A stretch of 64,000 nt of DNA, from assembly GCF_003097655.1 (NCBI RefSeq), contig NZ_QCZH01000003.1, forward strand, positions 62,001-126,000. The letters are read 5' to 3'. This document shows, piece after piece, positions 1-9,619 of this stretch. This stretch comes from Flavobacterium laiguense (GTDB taxonomy: Bacteria; Bacteroidota; Bacteroidia; Flavobacteriales; Flavobacteriaceae). A program made the translations under genes and the position numbers. The notes beneath the pieces were generated by a model that saw nothing but the letters and a program-made list of their open reading frames with translations, did no database searches and was not told where the DNA came from. Within the stretch, counting starts at the first letter, position 1, and every line of letters begins with the position of its first letter.

Positions 1-2434
1 GTTCAAATAATTGCTTGGCAAAATCTGCATAATAATTCATTGGAACCCATCTCTCTCCAAGATTGAAATCCAAAAGCTCAAAGGGTATCCGCTCTGGCCG
101 TACCTTTTCCAGTGCCATCATTCCTTTATAATATTGCGTATTTTCAGGATATTGCTGTACCGCTTGTTTAGCCTGTTGCAACTTTTCCACAACATTACCA
201 CTTAGATACAGGTCTGAAGTTTCCCAATCCTGACGCATAGGGTTTAGATAAATATGATGGTTCAGACTTTCTATCGCTTCATATTCTTCAAGTCCCGTGG
301 CAGCGGTTATAAATCCTAAATCCACATTTCCTTTTTCGTTCAAGCTTCGGGCAAGTGCTTCGATTGGATCATCCGTAAAGTAGCGTTCCCGTTGCTTTAC
401 TATAGATTGGCTCAGAATATCCGACTTCACATACCGTTCGCCCTCTTTGCGCTCCAATGAAGAAAGTACCGTGAACCCGAAAGCCGAATCCTGCATAATT
501 AACCTGCGATTCTCAGCACTGTTAAGAATGCCATACTGAGAAACAAACTTTGTGTACTGTAAATCCAAATTTTTTCGCACTTGGTTACTATCAGTTTCAT
601 CTGATTGTTCCTTTTCAAACAGTTCCAAGTAATTATCCCTGATAACAATGTAGGAATCGTAAAATTTCAGATTCCCCTGTAATGGCAATGGCTGAAAAAA
701 TGCCTGTTTGTGTTCATTATTGATATCAATTATAGTTCCAATTGATTCTCCAAGACGAACCAGTGTTCCATCTTTATAGAAGGATTTGAATGCGGTGACT
801 TCTTCATAAAGCTGTCTTTCTAGGTTAAAAGCGGATTCAAGGGTTGTATCTCCTTCATAAATATATGCATGATCATATTGCTGAAGCGTATTGGATAAAG
901 CCAATAGTTCATGGGGTAATAATCCGCCATTCATCCAGTTGGATGAAAAACCTTCTATCTCTTTTACATTAGAATATAATTTGTACAGGTACCGATTAGT
1001 CTTGTTTTGCTTGGCGGTAATAAGCATCACATTTTCATGTGAGGGATTATCTGTTGTGCGTATTGTACTTAGTATTCGTGCTGTTTTTTTGTCAACTACC
1101 GTTTCATCGAGTGGATTGATATAATCCATCGCACGATTGATATTCTCAGCAGGCACGGTGTCAAATAATCCCAGCTGAACAGAAATACCGCTTGCTTTGC
1201 TTTCTGGCATGGGCAAGTAAGTAAATTTTTGTCCCATTACTTCGGGCTGTTGAACAATACCTGCTTGTTGTCCTTGCTCAAAGCGATCCTTGTTAAAATT
1301 TTCGCGTAATCCATCAGTAATTGTTTGTGCCAAACGGTTTTCAATTGAATTAATATCACCACTTTGCCATACTCTTTGATGTGCTTGTCCGTATTGATTT
1401 TTACCTGCTTGTACTTCATTACCTATTATTAGCTCTGGTCTGTCGTGCAAATATTTATTAATGCTGTATTTTCCAAACTCGTTTTCCATTCCAACAGTTT
1501 GCAATAGCTTATTTTCATCATCTGAAAACACCTTTTTGTCTGTGTTTTTTTGAACAATGAGTAAATGGTTTGGAGCTTCCGTATTTCCTGTTTCCTTCAT
1601 CAGGTTATCGGGCATAACTGCCAGACTTACGAAATCTGCCTTTTGAAAAAGATATTCTCGAGCACTTTCATTTGAAGGACTATTCAAAAAACCGTCTGTC
1701 GTGATATATGCCATGAGTCCGCCATCGGCTAGTTTGTCCAGTCCTTTTGCAAAGAAATAATTATGAATTTTTCCTGAAATTGCTTTATCAGGATACCCTT
1801 CATCGTAAACTGAAAAATTACCAAAAGGGATATTGCTAACCACAAGATCATAACTGTTGTTGTCATTTGTTGGAGTTTCCTCCAATCCTGCAATATGCGT
1901 GGTACTGTTTGCTGTTAGTGTACTGTTCAAAGCCGAAAGGACCAGTCCACTCAATCTGTCTTTTTCAACAGCCGTAATCTGTTCTAGATTCGGAAACACT
2001 TTTTCGGCTTCCGTGATGAAAATTCCTGAACCCGCCGATGGTTCATATAATCTTTTAGGGGTAATACCTAGTTCTTTTAAAGTATTGTATAATGTTCTGG
2101 GAACAATTTCAGGTGTGTAAAAGGCGGTAAGCACACTATTGCGAAGCGATGAAACAACCTCATTGTACTGCTTTTGCGAATAGTGATCCTGCAACAGTTC
2201 ATGCAAGCGAGTCATCTCTGGATGCAGCTTAAGGTCATCTTTTGAAGCTCCAGATTTCATCCAGTCTTCGGCACTTCCATAAGGATATAAAACAGCCTTG
2301 ATACCGCCAAAACCAGCGTATGCTTTTAGAGATGCTATAGCTTCTTCAGCAAGAACGTCACCCTGCTGCCATACAATAGCAGTAGCGATTGCCTTGATGT
2401 TGGCACTTAGTTTTTGGGATAGATTGTAAGCCAT
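1..2434 (-). CDS. ICE-type N6-adenine DNA methylase (methylase-helicase), 5' part only
   Basis: The reading frame is open from an ATG at 2434 to the window edge, so the 3' end is missing. The N-terminal part has an AdoMet-binding motif EPSAGSG near residue 130 and the catalytic motif SNIPFGN near residue 200, a variant of the N/D-PP-Y/F motif of N6-adenine methylases. Very large proteins of this type, often with a C-terminal SNF2-like helicase, are common on Bacteroidota conjugative elements, where they are thought to protect the transferring DNA from restriction. The helicase part, if present, would lie outside this window. It is followed upstream on the same strand by a DUF1896-like gene and a TraE-like gene, as on other such elements. 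The family is firm; the antirestriction role is inference. Confidence 0.85.
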   Translation of the reverse strand, partial: MAYNLSQKLSANIKAIATAIVWQQGDVLAEEAIASLKAYAGFGGIKAVLYPYGSAEDWMKSGASKDDLKLHPEMTRLHELLQDHYSQKQYNEVVSSLRNSVLTAFYTPEIVPRTLYNTLKELGITPKRLYEPSAGSGIFITEAEKVFPNLEQITAVEKDRLSGLVLSALNSTLTANSTTHIAGLEETPTNDNNSYDLVVSNIPFGNFSVYDEGYPDKAISGKIHNYFFAKGLDKLADGGLMAYITTDGFLNSPSNESAREYLFQKADFVSLAVMPDNLMKETGNTEAPNHLLIVQKNTDKKVFSDDENKLLQTVGMENEFGKYSINKYLHDRPELIIGNEVQAGKNQYGQAHQRVWQSGDINSIENRLAQTITDGLRENFNKDRFEQGQQAGIVQQPEVMGQKFTYLPMPESKASGISVQLGLFDTVPAENINRAMDYINPLDETVVDKKTARILSTIRTTDNPSHENVMLITAKQNKTNRYLYKLYSNVKEIEGFSSNWMNGGLLPHELLALSNTLQQYDHAYIYEGDTTLESAFNLERQLYEEVTAFKSFYKDGTLVRLGESIGTIIDINNEHKQAFFQPLPLQGNLKFYDSYIVIRDNYLELFEKEQSDETDSNQVRKNLDLQYTKFVSQYGILNSAENRRLIMQDSAFGFTVLSSLERKEGERYVKSDILSQSIVKQRERYFTDDPIEALARSLNEKGNVDLGFITAATGLEEYEAIESLNHHIYLNPMRQDWETSDLYLSGNVVEKLQQAKQAVQQYPENTQYYKGMMALEKVRPERIPFELLDFNLGERWVPMNYYADFAKQLFE

Positions 2435-2472
2435 AATTACTCCTTTTCATACTGCACACTTCCATAAATAGC

Positions 2473-2901
2473 TCAACTCAGATAGTCAGCAATCTGACCA
2501 ATAACTGCATTCCTCAAAGTAGGATCCTCTTCATTTTCCTTTGTAAAACCAACAGTTTCAAAAACTTCCCTGCAACTTTCCATCAAGTTGATAACCTCAT
2601 ATCTGAGAATACCTGATTTACTAAAAGTGGCATAGGTATCCTCAAACTCCTCTTCCAATAGACTACAGATATATAGAAATCGGGAAGGCTTTAAATCTTC
2701 GGTAAGTACATTGAGACAAATTTCCTCTATGATATATTGGGGCGTACCCTCTGATAGCATATCCTCCATAATGGATTTTACAGCTTTTACTTTTTCATTG
2801 AGGTAATCCGTTACGGAGTACTCTTCCTGTAAAGTAAACATCAGGTCGGGGTTGTTATGGATGATATAGAACCATAGCTTTTCTTTCAGGATATTTTCCA
2901 T
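2473..2901 (-). CDS. DUF1896-like conjugative-element protein
   Basis: Encodes 142 residues from the ATG at 2901. A longer version starting at 2967 would overlap the upstream TraE-like gene by 55 bases and is less likely. The protein is acidic and helical and ends with a run resembling the DUF1896 C-terminus (LRNAVIGQIADYL). DUF1896 proteins have no known activity but typically sit beside the large methylase of Bacteroidota conjugative transposons, which is the arrangement here: the gene ends 38 bases before the methylase start. The family call rests on recognition of the pattern and the neighbourhood, not on a search. Confidence 0.6.
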   Translation of the reverse strand: MENILKEKLWFYIIHNNPDLMFTLQEEYSVTDYLNEKVKAVKSIMEDMLSEGTPQYIIEEICLNVLTEDLKPSRFLYICSLLEEEFEDTYATFSKSGILRYEVINLMESCREVFETVGFTKENEEDPTLRNAVIGQIADYLS

Positions 2902-2912
2902 AACGTTGGGTT

Positions 2913-3251
2913 TTAAATCCCAAAAAAGGATTTGATTACAGTTGCCACTACAACTAGAAAAACACAACTACCAAACCAAGCTGCCGCCACTTTTCCAGTA
3001 TCAGGATCCCCTGCATTCCACTTTTGATATACCTTGACAGCACCTATTAAACCTAAGAGCGCACCGATGGCATACATCAATTGGGTGCCCGCATCAAAAT
3101 AACTTCTTACCTTTTGATTGGCTTCATTGATTCCTGCAAGACCGTCTTGGGCGTAGGATTGGTAATTTATTGCCAGTAGCACCAGAACCATACTGGCAAC
3201 AACAATTCTTTGTTTGGTAAACATTTTAAAATTCCAACTGCACTTTTTCAT
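2913..3251 (-). CDS. TraE-like conjugal transfer protein (DUF4134)
   Basis: A protein of 112 residues with a signal-like hydrophobic segment (about 14-34, ending YQSYAQ), a second membrane segment around GTQLMYAIGALLGLIGAVKV, the motif YQKWNAGDPDTGKVAAAWFGS, and a third hydrophobic segment at the C-terminus. This is the pattern of DUF4134/TraE proteins of the Bacteroides conjugative transposon transfer apparatus, a small VirB2/VirB3-like inner-membrane component. An alternative start at 3224 (MFTKQ) would shorten the protein by nine residues; neither start has a recognisable ribosome site. It sits upstream of the DUF1896-like and methylase genes on the same strand. Confidence 0.8.
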   Translation of the reverse strand: MKKCSWNFKMFTKQRIVVASMVLVLLAINYQSYAQDGLAGINEANQKVRSYFDAGTQLMYAIGALLGLIGAVKVYQKWNAGDPDTGKVAAAWFGSCVFLVVVATVIKSFFGI

Positions 3252-3390
3252 AACACATTATTTTAAAGTTTAAATAATTCGATAAAAAGCGAAGGGGTTG
3301 CCGCTGTCGCAATTCCACTTTCCTGTTACATATGCCATACCGCGCCGGGATGGACAGGGGCATTTCCTCCGCAATATTGTTTTAGTGTTT

Positions 3391-3870
3391 TCAATTCCAT
3401 AATTCTTCCGCTTCCACCTGAGTTAAGGTCACAGATTCGAGTTTGTCACATTCTGAGACAATCAGTTCACTCACTGAACTACTAAATGGAGAATTTTTAA
3501 CATTGGGATATTCGGTAAGAACCAATCGGAGATAGTCGATAAATTCTTGTTTGAGAAGTTTTCTTTTGGTCGCATCTGCAACAACATTTTTTAGTCGCTC
3601 CACCAAATTTTCAACTTCCTCAAACGTATTGTCAGATATTGCAAACTCAGATTGAAAGGATGGTATTTCAGGAGGGTTAATACTACTTGGCTCAAATGGA
3701 GTGTTTTGGAACCTTGTTTTCTCTAAACCATGAAATGGAAATTTTCGCTTACCTGTTGCGATGTCTTTGATCTCATCAAAGTAAAATCGAAAGGCAATAA
3801 ACAAATACCAGCTTGCTAATAGTAGGGCAACTACAACTATGTAATTTACCCATGAAATGTTTGTAAACAT
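3391..3870 (-). CDS. Single-pass membrane protein, ICE-associated, unknown function
   Basis: The 159-residue product has one N-terminal membrane segment (about residues 8-28, WVNYIVVVALLLASWYLFIA), then a basic stretch and a soluble helical domain of about 110 residues. I do not recognise a family. It is on the same strand as the TraE-like, DUF1896-like and methylase genes and 139 bases upstream of the first of them, so it probably belongs to the same conjugation-gene operon. The 139-base gap (3252-3390) holds no gene. Confidence 0.6.
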   Translation of the reverse strand: MFTNISWVNYIVVVALLLASWYLFIAFRFYFDEIKDIATGKRKFPFHGLEKTRFQNTPFEPSSINPPEIPSFQSEFAISDNTFEEVENLVERLKNVVADATKRKLLKQEFIDYLRLVLTEYPNVKNSPFSSSVSELIVSECDKLESVTLTQVEAEELWN

Positions 3871-4047
3871 ACGTTCTTCATTTTTATCGTTCTACATTAG
3901 TTCTTTGCAATCCGTTTGATGGAAACTTTTCCAAATCCAGATATTCATCATTACAGGGCAAAGAAACGATAGACAACAAATCGTCACAAGTCCAACTTTT
4001 TGTTGTACCCCAGTTGTACCCTGCTGGACCCCCAGTAAAATCAGGGA

Positions 4048-4099
4048 TAAAAAAATAAAAAAAATGCAAAAAAATAAAAAAGCCTCCACAATAGGAGGC
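4048..4099 (-). terminator. Rho-independent terminator behind the lipoprotein gene
   Basis: On the minus strand a GCCTCC/GGAGGC stem with a six-base loop (plus-strand positions 4082-4099) is followed directly by a T-rich run (plus-strand A-run about 4048-4081). It lies 45 bases past the stop of the lipoprotein gene that ends at 4145. Confidence 0.75.
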
Positions 4100-4144
4100 C
4101 AATTTGATGATCAAATAAATTATTTTAGGATAGTTATTCCTATT

Positions 4145-4693
4145 CTAAAATGATAAAAATTCAATTTCCGACTTTTTATCCATTAGTTGCCAACCATCAT
4201 CGGTTCGTATAAAATACACTTCATGATTCACCGTGTCTCGCAAACCATTTTTAACAGCAGCAGCAAAAACATTCTTTCTTCGAACCATATTGTAAGTCAC
4301 AATCGCCTTATTATCAGAACTCATAATCCTGATTTCTGCAATAGCGCCAAACTCTTCATCCGCTACTTTTACACGTTGAATTTTATATCTTTTATCATCT
4401 TTGGGTGTAGGCAGTAAGTAAGGTTTTGCAGCATCGGTAAAACTCACGAAAGAGGTTGTGTCACCAAATTTCTTGCTTTGAAGTACTTTTACAAATCCTT
4501 TTTCTACCAATCCCGATTTAAAAATGGTGTAAGCGTGTACAGGATCATTGCAGAAAATATTATGGTCTACAATACTAGGATAATGATTTTTTTCTAGAAT
4601 AATGGCAGTAGCCAATTTCTCATCTAGCTTTTTAGGTTGGCAGCCTGTGATTATCAGAATCATTGTGGTCAAAATGTAGGGTAGCTTTTTCAT
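4145..4693 (-). CDS. Predicted lipoprotein, unknown function
   Basis: The 182-residue product begins with a type II signal peptide whose lipobox is ITGC (Cys about residue 18), so it should be lipid-anchored and outside the cytoplasm. The mature part is a mixed alpha/beta domain with the C-terminal run YFIRTDDGWQLMDKKSEIEF, which resembles domains that end in a 'DDGWKI' strand. No family is recognised. It is followed by a clear terminator and preceded, 30 bases upstream on the same strand, by a 226-residue gene of unknown function. Confidence 0.65.
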   Translation of the reverse strand: MKKLPYILTTMILIITGCQPKKLDEKLATAIILEKNHYPSIVDHNIFCNDPVHAYTIFKSGLVEKGFVKVLQSKKFGDTTSFVSFTDAAKPYLLPTPKDDKRYKIQRVKVADEEFGAIAEIRIMSSDNKAIVTYNMVRRKNVFAAAVKNGLRDTVNHEVYFIRTDDGWQLMDKKSEIEFLSF

Positions 4694-4723
4694 GTTTTTA
4701 AATTTTAAATTATTAGTATTTAG

Positions 4724-5404
4724 TTAATATTCTTTAATCTGTTTAATTATGCGTTCCAATGTTTCAATTACTATTTTCTTATCCCTTTCTTCTGCAACGT
4801 AAGCTTTGCTACGCATAGCATCATAAGAGAGGTTTACTTTATTTGGAGTGGATAGAAAAGGAACAATTGTTTTAAATAAATGATTCATTGATTTTGAAAT
4901 AAGAATTTTTAATTCATTGGATGCCCTTAGTATTAGGGCGGTCTGATCCGTTGAAAGTTTGCATAAAATTTTACCGGAAGGAGAGTCTGTTACAGAGGGT
5001 TCATTTATCTTTTTTTCAATAATTTGAAAAGGCACGCTTAAATAGTTTGCAAATCTTGATTCTACAAAAGTTATTAATTCATCCAAACAAGAAATTAAAG
5101 TAGCTGTAACCTCTTTTAGATTATCTCTATGTAAATCGTTGTTACTATTTATTTCTGTGATTTTATCTAAAAGAAATAGCAATGACGAATAATAATTACC
5201 AACTAAAATTTTAATCTGTTTCTCCTTAGTAAGCGAAAAAACCTGTACCGTAAACTGTGACTGGATAAAAAATGTTTGCTCAGTCGCTTTTTCAATAATC
5301 GCTCTTGATTGAATTGGAGTAATCATAGTAAGATCCGTTTTATTGGGATTAAGGGTTGAAGTAACCGTTAAATCCATCCATTCTAAAAGATAGGTTTGAG
5401 TCAT
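4724..5404 (-). CDS. Helical protein of unknown function
   Basis: The 226-residue product is largely alpha-helical with no signal peptide or membrane segment. The C-terminal run AYVAEERDKKIVIETLERII looks like a conserved helical tail. I considered RteC-like regulators, but the known RteC pattern is not visible, so no function is assigned. The 5' leader contains a CTCTCGA/TCGAGAG inverted repeat at 5433-5453. The gene lies between an AraC regulator upstream and a lipoprotein gene downstream on the same strand. Confidence 0.55.
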   Translation of the reverse strand: MTQTYLLEWMDLTVTSTLNPNKTDLTMITPIQSRAIIEKATEQTFFIQSQFTVQVFSLTKEKQIKILVGNYYSSLLFLLDKITEINSNNDLHRDNLKEVTATLISCLDELITFVESRFANYLSVPFQIIEKKINEPSVTDSPSGKILCKLSTDQTALILRASNELKILISKSMNHLFKTIVPFLSTPNKVNLSYDAMRSKAYVAEERDKKIVIETLERIIKQIKEY

Positions 5405-5514
5405 TTTTTTTACTTTTACTTAGTAAATATTTCTCTCGACTTGTAATCGAGAGTACTCTAAATCAATGCTTATAGAACATTTTTAACCCGGTCAAAACAT
5501 GTGTTTTATTGTAT

Positions 5515-6375
5515 TTAATGGGAATTTAGTCGGGAACGGTACTCAGAAGGAGACAGGGAAGTATGCCTTTTAAAAAATATACTAAAGGAAGAATAATTGA
5601 TGTATTGCAATTCTTCACTAATATTGGAAATATTTAAATCTTCATTTCGAAGCAAGTTTTTTGCCTCAAGAACAATAGCCTCGACAATAAATCGCTTCGC
5701 AGTTTTCTCTGTAAGTTCTTTAATGATTTTTGTAAGGTTGTCAGGTGTCATAGATAAAGCTTCTGCATAATATTTTACATCATGGTGTTTTCTGCAATTC
5801 ATTTCTAAAATTTTAAAAAATTGAAGAACCAGTTTTTCTTTTATCGTATAATTTTCGTTTAATTGTTGAAAATAGTTGCTATATTTTTCTGCTAATACAT
5901 AAAGAAATAGATTAAAACTAAGCAGTAATACTTCTTCTTTAAAAATTTGTTTGTTAGATTTTCGTGTTTTACGATACAACTGTTCAAACAAGAATATTAA
6001 ATGCTGGAGGTCTTTATTTTTGATAAAAATTTTAGAAGGAAGTTTTCTAATGTAAAAATCAAAATATCCTATATGCTGTATTCGAATACTATTTTCAAAA
6101 ATAAACTCAGGTGTAAATGATACCAAGCAAATTTGCAATTGGTCACTCATTATCAAAATTTCACATGAACTTCGTATCGGAACCACTAGTAACTCATTTT
6201 CGAAGACAGTAACTTCTTTGTCATCTATTTGTATATATAAGGAACCCGATTTTACAATCAGTATAGAAAAATGGTTTACGTTAAGTAGCTCACTAAAAGC
6301 TATTTTAGATGTGGAACTTTCATAAATGTGGACTTGTAAACCAATGTGGCGATATTTTGAATTTTTTCTTATCAC
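5515..6375 (-). CDS. AraC-family transcriptional regulator
   Basis: The 286-residue protein has an N-terminal cupin-like ligand domain (about 20-130, with the run ILIVKSGSLYIQIDDKEVTV) and a C-terminal AraC double helix-turn-helix (about 185-286). The second helix-turn-helix shows the usual pattern ISNISEELQYINYSSFSIFF followed by KRHTSLSPSEYR. It should bind DNA in the cytoplasm and respond to a small molecule that the sequence does not reveal. It has no evident operon partner and may control the adjacent lipoprotein genes; that is inference. Confidence 0.85.
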   Translation of the reverse strand: MIRKNSKYRHIGLQVHIYESSTSKIAFSELLNVNHFSILIVKSGSLYIQIDDKEVTVFENELLVVPIRSSCEILIMSDQLQICLVSFTPEFIFENSIRIQHIGYFDFYIRKLPSKIFIKNKDLQHLIFLFEQLYRKTRKSNKQIFKEEVLLLSFNLFLYVLAEKYSNYFQQLNENYTIKEKLVLQFFKILEMNCRKHHDVKYYAEALSMTPDNLTKIIKELTEKTAKRFIVEAIVLEAKNLLRNEDLNISNISEELQYINYSSFSIFFKRHTSLSPSEYRSRLNSH

Positions 6376-6446
6376 AACAAGCTCTTTTATAAAATTACAA
6401 TCAGCTAAATAAATTTTACCTTATTAAGGTTCACGTTGATTGGAGG

Positions 6447-6701
6447 TTACTCAGAAAGTAACCTGGACATCAATGAAACAGTAACAAAAAGTAAATTAGA
6501 CATGCCGCTCACAAAAAGTAAATAGGCCAGACTACGCGGGCTATCACTTTTTATCTCGCCATTTGTGAGATAGCCAATTATTTCATCGTAGGAAAATAGA
6601 TCTACGATGAAATAAAGACTAACAAGATTGAAGAGGATCAAAAAAACGGTAAACGTGTATACTATTTCCTTTTCAATGGTATAGATGTAATGCATCATCA
6701 C
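6447..6701 (-). CDS. Small two-segment membrane protein
   Basis: The 84-residue product has two hydrophobic segments (about 14-34 and 59-80) separated by a polar loop containing YLTNGEIKSDSPRS. Its start overlaps the stop of the upstream lipoprotein gene by four bases (ATGA at 6698-6701), a sign of translational coupling, so the two are probably made together. No family is recognised. Confidence 0.55.
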   Translation of the reverse strand: MMMHYIYTIEKEIVYTFTVFLILFNLVSLYFIVDLFSYDEIIGYLTNGEIKSDSPRSLAYLLFVSGMSNLLFVTVSLMSRLLSE

Positions 6702-7453
6702 TCAGTTGCAAGATTATTTATCATAATGCCTGTGACAAGGGATCTCCTTACCGCAATAGAGGAATTATAGATAGCACCACTAAGCCCTCCAACACGGTGG
6801 CCTTTAGAGGTGTCCCAATCTTTATCTTTGTCTATTAAATCATAATAGATGGAATACCTGACTATAGATGAAGTGGTGAGGATAATTCTTTTATCCTCAC
6901 CATTATATTCAGGATTAGTCATTACAGCTGATTCATAGGTTACTATAGATTGATAAATTTCCTCGTATGGATTGTTTTCCCATAAAAGCACATCATTCAT
7001 AAAACTGGAAAGACTACTTTTTGCTGCATTGGTCATTATGGAATTTACAATAGCCTCATCTAGTGCAGCTTGGGGATTATTTATGATCTCTTGCACTAGA
7101 TCAAGATTAATGGGAAGGTCTGTTCCTACGTTTAAAATCATTAAATCATTGTTTTCAGCTGCAATGGCTTCGATTTGTTGGCTGATTTCTTCAATTGTAT
7201 TGTACTGATAATTTCCTGACAAATAAATATCGAGTATATCATTGTGTAACTTACCCGCAAGGTCATACATGTTTGCAGGGTTTTCTGGGCTTATAGGGTT
7301 TAAAGAGTTTAGACTTTGCACATAACGCGCCGTTTTTTTTGATTTCTTGTTATTGATTTCACTGTTGGTACTGTCAGAAGTATCAGTAGTGTCAGGGGTA
7401 CAGGAAACAATTAGTAATGATAAAATCATTAATCTTAATGAAATGCTTTTCAT
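6698..7453 (-). CDS. Predicted lipoprotein, unknown function
   Basis: The 251-residue product has a type II signal peptide with lipobox IVSC (Cys about residue 18) and a Thr/Ser/Asp-rich linker after it. The rest is a helical domain with a C-terminal Gly-rich motif (HRVGGLSGAIYNSS). It is translationally coupled to the small membrane protein gene downstream. It is transcribed away from the TPR/AraC regulator at 7804, and the 350-base region between them holds a repeated 14-base motif that could be a shared operator. Confidence 0.6.
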   Translation of the reverse strand: MKSISLRLMILSLLIVSCTPDTTDTSDSTNSEINNKKSKKTARYVQSLNSLNPISPENPANMYDLAGKLHNDILDIYLSGNYQYNTIEEISQQIEAIAAENNDLMILNVGTDLPINLDLVQEIINNPQAALDEAIVNSIMTNAAKSSLSSFMNDVLLWENNPYEEIYQSIVTYESAVMTNPEYNGEDKRIILTTSSIVRYSIYYDLIDKDKDWDTSKGHRVGGLSGAIYNSSIAVRRSLVTGIMINNLATE

Positions 7454-7605
7454 GATTGAAATGTGTTAAATGTGTCCGACTATTTTTGTAGTCAGTTCAT
7501 TTCACCCGGGTAAGCAGAACTTAAATTTAGCACGATGCTAAATGTTTTTGCTTTTGAATTCGAGACAAATCTAAAAGTCATTTTTTTGTCCCGCAACAGT
7601 TTATG

Positions 7606-7650
7606 TATGGATTTTCGGAAATTATGCTATGGATTTTCGGAAAATCCATA
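7606..7650. promoter_or_regulatory. Repeated motif and hairpin between divergent genes
   Basis: The motif TATGGATTTTCGGA occurs at 7606-7619 and again at 7628-7641. The second copy forms a perfect inverted repeat TATGGATTTT / AAAATCCATA with a three-base CGG loop (7628-7650). It lies between the divergent starts at 7453 (minus) and 7804 (plus). A regulator-binding site is the simplest reading; the rest of the 350-base gap shows nothing else clear. Confidence 0.4.
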
Positions 7651-7803
7651 CACTGTTTTTGACGAAAACTTACCCATTATTAATTGTTCACGCTATATTT
7701 GATGCAATTTTCAGCAAAATATTCCGTTGTAGCTTTTTCAGTCTATTATTACCTTCAAAAATGCTTTTGTATAGAATATAGTATCCGATTTTTAATTTAG
7801 CCT

Positions 7804-9477
7804 ATGATTAAAAAGTATCTACTAATTTTATCTCTTTGCTTGGGAGATCAAATTTGCGCACAGGAAATCCATTTTAAAATTCCTGATACACTTCGAAATA
7901 AGGATTATGATTATCTCTTTAAGAGGATAGAGGAATCGGAAAATGACAGTAGTAAGCAGTCACTGTATCTTCGATTCTATTTAGTGAAATCGAAATCAGA
8001 AAAAAATTTTGAAAAAGTCGTAAACGGATATAAAAACTATGTACATCACTCCCCTGAAAATCTCAAACTGATCTATGCAGACAGTATGGTCTATACTGCA
8101 AAAAAGTCAATGGACAATGCTTTGATAGGCTCTGCCTATCTTTCAAAAGGAATCGTATACTATTCCCTGAAAAAACATGATTATGCATTGGACAATTATC
8201 TTATAGCCAATAATTATATTTCCAAAACCAATGACAAATATTTGATCTATAAGACAAAATACAATATTGCGCATATAAAATACTTTCTTGGATTTTATGA
8301 CGAGGCAATTTCTCTGTTTAAGGAATGCATCGGTTACTTTAAAGAAAACAGTGTTGGAGGCTATTTGAATTCACTTCATTCGCTTGGTATATGTTATAAT
8401 CGCATTGGTAATTATGGTTTATGTACAGATACAAACCTGCTGGGCATCGCAGAAGGGAGAAGACTCGCTAATGATGAAATGCGGGACTACTTCATTCACT
8501 CGGAAGGGGTGAATCAATATTTTCGAGGCAATTATTCCTTGGCCATTAAAAAAATAACCTATGCACTGCCGACCGTACATAAATACAAGGATTTCGCAAA
8601 TGAAGCTGTTGGGTATTTTTATATTGGAAAAAGTTATTGGGATCTTAAGAATACCCAAATGGCAATACCCTATTTCAAAAAAGTGGATGCCATTTTTAAT
8701 GATAAAGGATACATTCGTCCTGATCTACGAAATAACTATGAATTATTGATTAATTATTATAAATCCAAAAATAACCTCAATCTACAGCTTTACTATATTG
8801 AAAAACTGCTTAAAGTGGACAGCATCATACACAACAGATATCGATATGTATCAGGAAAAATTACCAAAGAATATGACACAAAAGAATTGCTGTTTCAGAA
8901 AAACAATATTGAAAGATTATTTGATAAAAGAAAATATAACGATTACATTTTTACAAGTATAATACTCTTTTTATTTTTAACGGTAGTATTTCTTATCTAT
9001 AGACATATTAGAAATAGGAAAGTCTATCGGCAAAGATTTGATGATTTGATGAAAAAAAGTGAAACTGTCACTAAAGTTGAATCCAAAAATATAGTTAATG
9101 GAATTGAAGATATAAATCAAGATACTGTAGTATCTATGTTGAAACAATTGGAGAAATTTGAAAAGGATAAAATGTTTCTGGAAAAAGATTTAACAGCAAC
9201 AAAGCTGACAGTATCATTTGATTCAAATGTAAAATATCTTTCAAAAATAATATCACATTACAGGGGGAAGAAATTTGTAAAGTATATCAATGATCTAAAA
9301 GTGGACTATTTGATAACCTTATTAAAAGAGGATAAAAAGATTCAGAATTATACAAACAAAGCTCTAGCGGAAGAGGCTGGTTTTAGCAGTACCCAACGTT
9401 TTGCGAATGCATTTTTTGTTAGAACCGGAATGCCAACCTCCTATTTTATAGAAGAGATTAAAAAAGGGCAGTCATAA
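7804..9477 (+). CDS. TPR-containing membrane regulator with C-terminal AraC-type HTH
   Basis: The 557-residue protein starts with a signal peptide (LILSLCLGDQICAQ), continues with tetratricopeptide repeats (about 40-340), a single membrane segment (about 383-402, FTSIILFLFLTVVFLIYRHI), a coiled linker, and an AraC-like helix-turn-helix region (about 455-553, including NKALAEEAGFSSTQRFANAF). Proteins of this layout are common in flavobacteria, with the TPR domain in the periplasm and the DNA-binding domain in the cytoplasm. The signal sensed is unknown. It is divergent from the lipoprotein operon at 6447-7453 and may control it. Confidence 0.85.
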   Translation: MIKKYLLILSLCLGDQICAQEIHFKIPDTLRNKDYDYLFKRIEESENDSSKQSLYLRFYLVKSKSEKNFEKVVNGYKNYVHHSPENLKLIYADSMVYTAKKSMDNALIGSAYLSKGIVYYSLKKHDYALDNYLIANNYISKTNDKYLIYKTKYNIAHIKYFLGFYDEAISLFKECIGYFKENSVGGYLNSLHSLGICYNRIGNYGLCTDTNLLGIAEGRRLANDEMRDYFIHSEGVNQYFRGNYSLAIKKITYALPTVHKYKDFANEAVGYFYIGKSYWDLKNTQMAIPYFKKVDAIFNDKGYIRPDLRNNYELLINYYKSKNNLNLQLYYIEKLLKVDSIIHNRYRYVSGKITKEYDTKELLFQKNNIERLFDKRKYNDYIFTSIILFLFLTVVFLIYRHIRNRKVYRQRFDDLMKKSETVTKVESKNIVNGIEDINQDTVVSMLKQLEKFEKDKMFLEKDLTATKLTVSFDSNVKYLSKIISHYRGKKFVKYINDLKVDYLITLLKEDKKIQNYTNKALAEEAGFSSTQRFANAFFVRTGMPTSYFIEEIKKGQS

Positions 9478-9619
9478 ATATAATTGAAAACTGTAATCCG
9501 TGTAATCGTATAACCTAAATAATTACGACAAACTGTTTTTAGTTACGGTTTACCAATTTCCTGTTGTTTTTCATATTCAGTATTACATTAAATCCATAGT
9601 CGTTTTAATGTATTAAATA

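Noticed and set aside
1857..2120. Plus-strand frames opposite the methylase gene
   Set aside because: They are antisense to a strongly recognisable methylase with conserved motifs and show no features of their own.
3884..4114. Open frames of 76 and 65 residues on the minus strand
   Set aside because: They run across the terminator hairpin and its A/T-run behind the lipoprotein gene; their hydrophobic look comes from low-complexity A/T sequence.
4724..5404. RteC-type regulator
   Set aside because: Position on a conjugative element suggested it, but the RteC pattern is not visible in the protein; left as unknown.
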